Shown here one piece after another: positions 56,471-64,000 of a DNA stretch of 64,000 nt (positions within the stretch are counted from its first letter, which is position 1; every line of letters begins with the position of its first letter). A model generated the notes under the pieces. That model saw only the letters and a program-made list of their open reading frames with translations. It was not told the origin of the DNA and made no database searches. Source of the DNA: Dama dama (taxonomy: Eukaryota > Chordata > Mammalia > Artiodactyla > Cervidae); NCBI RefSeq assembly GCF_033118175.1, contig NC_083688.1, positions 4,554,501-4,618,500 of the forward strand, written 5' to 3'. A program made the translations under genes and the position numbers.

Positions 56471-57576
56471 AGGACTCTAAAAAGGAAACTCCATAATAAA
56501 TAAGAGGTATCTTTAAAAAATGTTGCCCTAATCTGCCACATCGTTAAAAATAAGGTTTTTTTTTTTCCCAGTGATGTCTGTTTTAAAACACTTTAAACCA
56601 CTTCTCTTGGTGTCATGAAGACAAATTTAGGAAAATCAGCACAAGTATTGCTATTATGGCAAAGATTGATTTAATCAGAAGGCTTAAAGAACATAATTCA
56701 CAAGTTTTTACTTAATAATTTAAAATAAGCTCCCTCTCTCCCTTGAGTCCCTCTTGAAAATCTACAAATGTATTTTAAATCCTCTTCATGCACCTAATAT
56801 AATGTCTTTGCTGAACTGAGGAATTTGCAAGGAGTCACATTTTAGCTAAGTTTCATTTTTCAAAACAGAAATTGCTTCACTTTTCTGATTATAAAAGTGA
56901 TACACAGTTAACGTAGACAAAAATGACTTAGCAGAGAAAATAAAATGAAAATCATGCAACTTCAACAGCAACCAGAAATAGCCCTATGAACACCGCTGTA
57001 TAAGCAAGCACCTTTTCTATGTATTTAAGATAAAATCAGACCACACATGCTACTTTTAACTGGCTTCCACAGAATAAACGTGGATGCTGTTATGTCCGTA
57101 ACCGTTCTGCGAGAATTTTACGGGTTACATAGTATTTCAATGCATACTGAGCCCAGAATTTGCCCAGAACTCTATTATTAGGCCTTTAGAATGTTTCAAA
57201 AGGTTTGCTATTACAAATGATGACATGACAACAATCAGAATTTTATTTGAACATTGGATTTCAAAGTACAAAACTGTAAAAGCCAGATGATACTAAAACA
57301 AAAAAACCTAGGCAGATTTCAAAGTAATCCTTGGATATAATGTCGAAGCAATTCCTTAGAACCTTAACAAAGTTTAATACAACAGTCCAATTTCTGTTTA
57401 TCACTAAGGGGCACAAGAAGCAAAATCCTAGGTCAAGCTGCCTCATCCACCCACTTGGAAAAGAGATTCATTTTAGTCTCTGTCTCATCCTAGATACCTA
57501 TTTAGTGAAAGAGAATGAGTTTAAAGGAAGACAGTGGCAGAGCCTGGGAAAAAAGGAAAACAATTCTGTGAGGTAA
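56471..57576. other. Mostly unassigned; possible old LINE
   Basis: 56885-57150 (TTATAAAAGTGATACACAGT, TAAGATAAAATCAGACCACA, TTACATAGTATTTCAATGCA) resembles an old LINE 3' region. The rest is AT-rich unique DNA. Confidence 0.35.
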
Positions 57577-57588
57577 AACTGATCCAGG

Positions 57589-57998
57589 GGCTTCCCTGGT
57601 GGTTCAGTGGTAAAACATCCACTTGTCAATGTGAAGACACAGGTTCAGTCCCTCATCCAGGAAGATCCCACATGCCAAGGAGCAACAAAGCCTGTGTGCC
57701 GCAACTCCCAGGCCTGTGCTCTAGAAGCCGGGAGCCACAACGACTGAGCCCGCAGTGCCACCAGCTACTGAAGCCCACACCCCAGAGCCTGTGCTCCGCA
57801 ACAAGAGAAGCCACCGCAACGGGAAGCCTGGGCACCGCAACCAGAGTAGGCCCCACACCCCGCAATGAGAGAAAGCCCACACAGCAATGAAGACCCAGCA
57901 ACAGCTAAAAATAAATAAAAGAAAATAAAGGAAGTTTTCAAAGAAATTCTAGTTGTGGCATTAGACATAACTTAAATATGAAAAGAAAAAAAAAAAAG
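57589..57998 (+). mobile_element. Long CHR-type SINE with apparent 3' transduction
   Basis: The SINE body runs from GGCTTCCCTGGTGGTTCAGT through GTGCTCCGCAACAAGAGAAG to a first tail, CTAAAAATAAATAAAAGAAA (about 57905-57930). About 55 bases of non-SINE sequence follow (GGCATTAGACATAACTTAAA within it), then a second A-rich tail at 57981-57998. AACTGATCCAGG is duplicated at 57577-57588 and 57999-58010, enclosing both tails. Confidence 0.85.
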
Positions 57999-58010
57999 AA
58001 CTGATCCAGG

Positions 58011-58289
58011 ACCCAGGACTCTAAATGGATACTGTCGGAGGATGAGGAAATAAAAAGGCTTAGAAGAGATTCTAAAGACTCCCAGATCTTTAACCAACAG
58101 GAAACCAAGCACCTAGAGCAGCAATCCTCAAAAGTACTCCTGCACATTCCATCACAGAAACTCCTCCAGGTTAACAAAGCTATCTGAAAAGGGCAACTAT
58201 TTCCAGTTCTGTATTCCTTAAATGAATGAGTCAAACCTGCTAACACCAGGAGAAGGAACAAGGATAATAAAATGCCTCATTTTCAGGGC
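58011..58289. other. Unassigned
   Basis: A weak MER5/hAT-like start may lie near 58117 (AGCAGCAATCCTCAAAAGTA). It could be the left end of the hAT element that follows. Confidence 0.35.
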
Positions 58290-59066
58290 CATCAACATGA
58301 AGCTTCTTCATGAAAATGAAATCCATTTGCCTACAACCCAAAGACTGGTTTCTAATGCAATTTCAATAACCCTTCCACACTTCACAAGTCACAGCTGAGT
58401 TGGTATCTACCACCGTGAGCTCAAAAACTTCCCAAATACTGTATAATGAAATACATCAACATTTGAAAAATCTGCATAACTTACTGAACTATTATCTTCC
58501 AGACAATCAATGCATGATGTTACAAAATCATGCTTGGGTAAAAGATCCATTCAAAGTACACTACAAACCAATGGATTTAAGTGCATTAAAAGTTCATGGA
58601 CAAGGTTTAGGTTCCAAACTGAAATTAACCTTTAAAAAACTACCACTTTCAAGTTTCGGTATAATAAAAAAGAATATCCACAATTATCTGAGAAAGACAT
58701 TAAAATACTCCTTTCCAAGCTCCTTCAAACAAAACGCTGTATAGCAGAATGAATGCAGAAGCAGATAACAGTTATTTCTATTCCACTATAAATTTAAGAG
58801 ATTTGCAAAAATATAAAATGTTACTAATTTCTGTTTTGAAAAATGGTTATTTTTCATTTTTCAAACTAAGTTAATCCAAATGGATTTGTCTTTTTTTTTA
58901 ACTAAGTGGTTATTTTTAATTTTTCTTTATTGTCTAATATTACAAATATCAACAGACATAGCCCACATAAGAAAAGCTCTCTGAGGTCCTCAAAAATATT
59001 TAAGAATGTCCTCAATAATATTTAACAATGCACAGGGGAGAAAAAAATCTGAGAACCACCATTGTT
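58290..59066 (+). mobile_element. hAT (Charlie-type) transposase C-terminal remnant
   Basis: The 114-codon frame at 58400-58744 resembles the C-terminal part of hAT transposases and their domesticated ZBED/FAM200 relatives: HLKNLHNLLNYYLPDN, LKLTFKKLPLSSFGII in place of the usual FWxS-type motif, and LRKTLKYSFPS. The downstream part has TGAATGCAGAAGCAGATAAC, GACATAGCCCACATAAGAAA, GGTCCTCAAAAATATTTAAG and a right terminal CTGAGAACCACCATTG. Residues around the conserved tryptophan are altered and the frame stops early, so it is not functional. Confidence 0.75.
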
Positions 59067-60216
59067 TAGTCGTTGGTTTTCCCTGTGTTTCCTGTGGAAA
59101 TTGAGTCAGTTTCTTGGAACACAGTTTCCAATCTTTAGAATTCAAATATATGGGAAGTTTTCACTTCCGCAACAGATTTTTTTGCATCCACTGCTCTAAG
59201 AGCTCCCATAAATTTATAAAAGCTTCTTTCACACAGTCAGTATCAGGTGAATCAGCATATTCACTCATTAATAAGTTGACTCCTAAATATTTCCCATTCC
59301 TTTCTAATATCTATTTTCTAATTAGATTGGAAGTTTTTCACAATATCCATCTTTCATTTTACTTCTCCCCACAGTCCTCCTACTGTATACAGCACGGACT
59401 AAACATGCGCTGCCCCTGTACCAGTGACTTACAACCACTTTCAGAATAAAGTTTTTTTAAAAAAGCTAAAAAGTACATCTCAAGGATTTCTATACAGAAA
59501 AGAGTCCTCAATCATTCAAGAAGATCCTAATGGCACTCTGAATAGCAGTATATACTAATTCTTATAACTATCAAATATGGCATCTGCCATCATGACCTTT
59601 TTTTTTTTTAACTGTTGAGGCCATCTGAGAAGGGGCTGAGTTAAAAGATTTCCATGATCCATTACTACCCTCACATTCTAAGACTTGGATTCTTTTTATT
59701 CTCAATCCCAGTATTAAATAATGCTGGACCCTATGGTTGTTTAGGGGTTGGAAGATGAGTCAGCAGGTGAAGCCATTTGTGAGAAGCAGTTTCATTACAC
59801 TTCAAACAACAGACAAGCCAGCAAAAGACAGCTGCCATTGTTTACATTGCTGAACATGCTGTTGGGTTTCACAGGCCTATAAAACCATCTATTGTCCAAG
59901 CTCCATTTTTCTTAGTTAAGGGCTAAGAAGCATCAGACTTAGCTACCAGCTCCTAAAGCACAGTCAACAGTCTCTTTTCTCAAAGCAAAAATAATATAAG
60001 TGTCTAAAAGAGCATTCCAAAACCATTCTCGCAACTAGGAGTGTCTCTGATCGCAATAACCCATTAGACTACTACTGTGATACATGTTGAAACGTAAGAA
60101 AATGTGCTTCCAATAAGAAAAATGAGGATTTTTTTAACCACATAATATAGTTAACTAGAGCATCGTTCAGTGCTTATTCAAAGGAACTGAAAACAAGTGG
60201 ATAAAATATGAATTAC
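59067..60216. other. Unique sequence with clustered motifs
   Basis: 59290-59400 weakly resembles a LINE (L2/CR1) end. At 59755-59884 there is an NF-E2/MAF-type ATGAGTCAGCA, a CAGCTG E-box, a forkhead-type TGTTTAC and TATAAAA at 59878-59884. No gene starts are evident. T run at 59599-59611. Confidence 0.35.
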
Positions 60217-60238
60217 TAATCTTTTTTTTTTTTTTTTT

Positions 60239-60286
60239 AAATATGGAACGCTTCACGAATTTGCGTTTCATCCTTGCGCAGGGGCC

Positions 60287-60337
<51 letters not shown>

Positions 60338-60343
60338 GAGCAC
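60239..60343 (-). ncRNA. U6: U6 spliceosomal snRNA sequence (probable retropseudogene)
   Basis: On the minus strand the sequence starts GTGCTCGCTTCGGCAGCACA and matches U6 snRNA from its first base to CCATATTT with one substitution that I can see (GACACG to GAAACG, at 60267). The ACAGAGA box is intact. U6 normally ends in a U run; here the last Us are replaced by an A tail of about 18 bases (T run at 60222-60238). TAATCTTTTTT is duplicated at 60217-60227 and 60344-60354. No TATA box or snRNA proximal element is evident upstream. U6 RNA forms the spliceosome catalytic core with U2, but this copy has the form of an L1-mobilised retrocopy and is unlikely to be transcribed from its own promoter. 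Confidence 0.95.
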
Positions 60344-60354
60344 TAATCTTTTTT

Positions 60355-60606
60355 GAGAGTCAGAGAAGCCAAATAACCTGACACTCAATGGAATTACCTT
60401 CTCCAGTTCTGGTTCAACTCAGTTTCACTTCTCAGAACCAAAGGTGTTTCACCTTTAAGAATCTTTCTGTCGTAAGAAGGATCCCTTCCAAGTATATTTT
60501 TCAAAGCTGTGATTTCCAATAAAGTACTGGACTGAGGAACAACTCCTAATTGCTTTCTGGTTTCAATTCCAATGGTTTATCCAGGCATTGTCTGTGTAGT
60601 ACATGA
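60355..60606. other. No recognised feature
   Basis: Unique sequence immediately upstream (minus direction) of the U6 copy. I looked for a TATA box near -30 and see none. Confidence 0.45.
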
Positions 60607-60763
60607 GTGTGTGTGCACACACTCAGTCGCTCAGCCATGTCCAACTGCTTGTGACCAAAATACTAGAGTGGGCTGCCATTTCCTCCTTCGGCGGATCGTC
60701 CTGACACAGGAACCAAACCCACGTGTCCCATGTCTCCTGCACTGAGCCACCTGGGAAGTCCCA
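60607..60763 (-). mobile_element. Bov-tA SINE with internal deletion
   Basis: GTGTGTGTGCACACACTCAG and TCGCTCAGCCATGTCCAACT, then a jump to AATACTAGAGTGGGCTGCCA and GAGCCACCTGGGAAGTCCC. About 50 bases of the body are missing. Confidence 0.88.
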
Positions 60764-61324
60764 TCTAGGCGTTACACTGTAATAGTTTCCCTTTCATTTC
60801 TAGGGCAGTCAAATTAACTTCACATTTCAAATTCCGAGCTGAACTAACAGGGAGATACAGATATATGCAATACATATATGTATCTATGATAAAAGATGCC
60901 CTGTTAGCTAGCCAGCAGGTACTTTCACTATTAAGTAAAGAAAAGCCTTTATTTAAGTACCAAGACAATACACCTTTTAAACTATAAACTGACAAGCTAT
61001 CTGCTATGAACCTGTTACTAACCATGCACTAACTGTAAACAAAGCCTGAAACTTAAATTAGAACTATACGTGTTTTTTAAAATCAAGTCCAAGTGATCTT
61101 TAAGTGCAGGTTGGGGAACAACCCTGGAAATTTGCCTAGCTCCAAGCCTCTTGAACAAACATATCTATATATAATTCATAAATCTGAAAAACTGCAGACA
61201 AAAAAAGTAAACAAACTGAAAATTACCCTTAGGAAAAGCATATACAATCTATCTTAAAAGTCCCAAGTAAAAATTGTAACTCACATTATCAACCTTGGAT
61301 TTTAATTATTTACTAAACTTAGAT
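60764..61324. other. No recognised feature
   Basis: AT-rich unique DNA; an 86-codon minus frame at 60765-61025 is unremarkable. Confidence 0.45.
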
Positions 61325-61800
61325 AATCTGATCCTCTTCTCCTAACAACCTTCCAGAATGACCCTTCTAAAACACAATCTTGCCACATCATTCCCCAGCT
61401 TACAACTCTGATGGCTCCTCGCCGTCACCTGGGTGAAATCCACAGAGGCGCCTAACGTGCTACAATCCATAGGGCTGCAAGGAGTTGGACACCACTTGGC
61501 GACTAGACCACCACTAGCATGGTATATATGGTCTTTTCTGGGGCCTCTGATTTTCCACTTCTCCCCTCCCAACTGTCGTCTCAGCAGTGATAAACAAGTC
61601 ATCCGTCACTGTCCTGAGCCATGTGCTGATTCCCGGCTGAAATACTCCTTGTCCTACCATTATCCTTCATATGGCTCATTCATCCTTCCAGCTTAAGTTT
61701 AGAAATATCCCTTTCTCCAGGAAGCCTCTTCCCTCATTCCTTCCAGCTCTCTCCCACCCTACCCTCTTAAGTCAAGTGACCCCCTCATGAGCACTTCAAA
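61325..61800 (+). mobile_element. L2 LINE, split by a Bov-tA fragment
   Basis: 61325-61432 (CTTCTAAAACACAATCTTGC, CATTCCCCAGCTTACAACTC, GATGGCTCCTCGCCGTCACC) and 61536-61800 (CATATGGCTCATTCATCCTT, TTCTCCAGGAAGCCTCTTCC) are in L2 order on either side of the SINE piece. Confidence 0.7.
61440..61532 (+). mobile_element. Bov-tA 3' fragment inside L2
   Basis: ACAGAGGCGCCTAACGTGCT, ACAATCCATAGGGCTGCAAG and GTTGGACACCACTTGGCGAC; only the last ~90 bases of the SINE. Confidence 0.82.
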
Positions 61801-61959
61801 AAACTGCAGAGAAAAAAAAAAAGGATGATATGATCATCCTTTCCTTTTCACTTCCCTCTAGCCTAGATGTACAGCAGAAAAACCCTGAAAAAATCTTTAA
61901 TGGACCCAGCATACAATCTCCATGCCTCCTGTCTATCTCAACCCATTCAACACAATCTT

Positions 61960-62412
61960 CACCTTCTTGTAACAACCAAATGTGTTAGTAGGCTTTAAGT
62001 CTTCAAAAAACCTCCACCTGCTACAAGATGAAAGTAGAGATTGTTTGCTACCTTGCACATTCACTGGCTTCCATTTCAATCAAGCAGCTCTGACTACCCC
62101 AAACACAACATGTGCCATTTCCTACCTGCTCTAAACGCATCCTCCCCCAACTGTCTTCTGTCATTCCTCCCAAAATGTCCTTCCCCTTCTGCCTACCCAA
62201 GTCCTGCTTCCTATTCCTCTAGTCCTCGCCCATCTTCAGGCCTCTGATCTCCTTATCTCCATTCAGAAAGCATCTTAAATTTATAACTGTTTGACTAAAG
62301 TATGTAAGAGGCAGAGAGCACACCTCAGGTTTGTTTTATATCTCCTTCACCAGTTAGCAAATACTATTATTTAATAAAACGTGCTCCTTGTTCACTTAAT
62401 AAATAATTGCTG
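61960..62412 (+). mobile_element. L2 LINE 3' part
   Basis: CTTCAAAAAACCTCCACCTG, CACATTCACTGGCTTCCATT, TGTCCTTCCCCTTCTGCCTA, GCAGAGAGCACACCTCAGGT and an end at TCACTTAATAAATAATTGCT. It follows the other L2 piece in the same orientation. Confidence 0.6.
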
Positions 62413-63544
62413 TGCCTACTAAGCTTCAGGGACTATTAGCTAAATCCATGATACCAAAACAATGACCAATACTTCCCTCCTCTGTTCTGCCTCTCACTCT
62501 TTTCTCAGGATTCCGTTAGTTCTTTCCTTCTCCCTTCAGCACCCTAACCTTACCATTACCAGGCGCCCTCTTCCACCAAGTTGAGCCTTCTGCTGAATAG
62601 CAACTAAGCTACTCTCACAAACATGTTTCTGGAATACAAAAGAAAAATGACCTGCCTCTCCAAATACCGAGAAAAACTAGGAAGAGTGACCAGCAGTATG
62701 TTTGTGAAGGCTATTCTGCCACCTGCCAGTTGGCAGTTTCTCACAACTGTTCTTATCACTGACAGGCATTTTCATACACAGTACTATTATGAATAGACCA
62801 AAGCCTTAATTTCACTAAAAGCATGCAGAGACTTACTTTTTGCACCTAGACTCTATGATGAATATACGGTTAACTGAAGAAAAGGGGTTGGTATTTTAAA
62901 AGTGCAATTATTTTATAAACTGCTATTATTATATAACTGCAACATTTAATGACTAAATTTCTATTTCGGTTAAGCTCCTTCAAGTAAAACAATTCACCAA
63001 ACCTGGCATTCAAAATTTAACAACAATAGAAAACAAGGCAGGTAGTTTGTCCATGGGTTCTACAGGGATAACTAGAGTACATCTCTGACTTCAAAGCTCA
63101 TCAAAAGAATTTACTCTTAGAAATATTATATAGATATTATATGTATTCTATAAATATGTTGATATTATAGTATCTACTTATAGATAAGTATAGTAAAATA
63201 AATTTCTTTTGGAATATTGCTAGTAACAAATAGCTACTGTAATTTTGTAGGTCAGAGCTTAGCTGTTTTCTCAAAATTTTAGATGCTAAGTAACATAACA
63301 GTTGCCTAGTTTATGTACAAGTGAAACATCATCTGGAAACAGTATTATGAATCTTAAGCCAAAGTTGAAACCATTTAGGAATACCTTTTTGCCGATGCAA
63401 AGTATTTCTTTTAAAAAAATTCTTTTTTATGTTACAACAAAGGGACAAAGATAGTTTGATGAAATTTACTTTGTTGTCTCATGGCTGTAACACCAGCTGT
63501 TGGCATATTTTCAAGGCTTTAGTTCCTAAGTTTTTTCTTTTTCT
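62413..63544. other. No recognised feature
   Basis: Unique DNA; an AT-rich ATTATATAGATATTATATGT tract lies near 63127. No gene signal seen. Confidence 0.45.
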
Positions 63545-64000
63545 TAACTTTGTTGCAGCATGACTTTTACATACATAGGTGCAGCTGGGTTCCCCTCTGT
63601 GTGATCACTGGAAGTTAGAGAACATTTCAGTTACCCTGGAAGGTGTCCTCATGGGCATCTCTTCTAGTCAACACCCACAGCCCCCAAGTAACCACTGTTT
63701 TCATCTGTCACCTCAAGTTAGTTTACTTGTTTTTGAACTTCATGAAGTCGTATCTTTGTTGCTATGGGGAGCAGAAGTTCATTCTTTTCATTGCTCCGTA
63801 GTACTTGTATGAATATGCCAGTTTATCATTCTAATATTAATGAACATTGGCATCATCTCCTGTTTGGGGCTGGCCGTTGTGAACAGTGCTGCTAAGAACA
63901 TTCTTATTTATTTCTGTTGAGCATATCCCCAGACTGTAAATGCGGGGTCACCAGGTACCTTGTTTAGCTTCAGTAAATCCTGCCACTTTACATGCTTACC
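63545..64000 (-). mobile_element. Old L1 3' part, cut by window end
   Basis: Reverse L1 landmarks: CCCAAGTAACCACTGTTTTC, CATTGCTCCGTAGTACTTGT, CATTGGCATCATCTCCTGTT, GTGAACAGTGCTGCTAAGAA and CAGACTGTAAATGCGGGGTC. It continues past 64000. Confidence 0.7.

Noticed and set aside
60239..60343. Calling this a functional U6 gene
   Set aside because: The A tail, target duplications and lack of an upstream TATA box indicate a retrocopy, so it is listed as U6 sequence with that caveat.

Overview
This window is non-coding nuclear DNA from a ruminant, most likely a bovid such as cattle, sheep or a close relative. The evidence is the repeat content: about 20 copies or fragments of the tRNA-Glu/BovB-derived SINE Bov-tA, eight pieces of the RTE LINE BovB, thirteen CHR-type tRNA-Glu SINEs (shared by ruminants, whales and hippos) and artiodactyl L1 3' ends. 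These lie over an older mammalian layer of L2, MIR, old L1 (L1M), MER5A-like hAT elements and Tigger elements. Base composition is AT-rich. I found no intact protein-coding gene. The longer open frames either lie in BovB, L1, hAT or microsatellite sequence or look like chance frames. The window could be an intron or intergenic; I cannot tell which.

Layout. 1-1617: a compound AC micro/minisatellite joined to L1 3' ends. 1745-10900: SINEs over an old L2/MIR/L1M background, including one L2 split by an L1 and a Bov-tA. 11021-15064: three BovB pieces, two forming a large inverted pair. 15065-25600: mostly unique sequence with two more BovB pieces, Tigger and MER5A elements and one GC-richer segment. 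26620-34960: L1, Tigger, MIR, L2 and CHR copies, plus one weak candidate terminal exon on the minus strand (29690-30013). 35098-37345: a three-level nest of BovB inside Bov-tA inside L1. 37625-46215: L1, many Bov-tA copies, and a poly(A)-tailed retrocopy with LTR-like sequence at its 5' end inserted into an old hAT element. 47332-57588: BovB, Bov-tA, L1M and MIR copies and a small CpG-rich islet. 57589-60343: a CHR SINE with an apparent 3' transduction, an hAT transposase remnant and a near-perfect U6 snRNA retrocopy. 60607-64000: L2, Bov-tA and an L1 cut by the window end.

The sequence mainly records retrotransposition history. L1-type hallmarks (poly(A) tail and target-site duplication) can be read for U6, the LTR-bearing retrocopy, a CHR SINE and a possible poly(A)-only insertion. 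Nesting gives relative ages: MIR, L2 and hAT first, then L1, then Bov-tA, then BovB. I found no CRISPR array, operon or undescribed gene system. The items most worth checking are the inverted BovB pair, the LTR-bearing retrocopy, the CHR 3' transduction, the U6 copy and the candidate minus-strand terminal exon. Family names come from memory of consensus sequences, so subfamily assignments and edges (usually within about 5-20 bases) need a repeat-library search.
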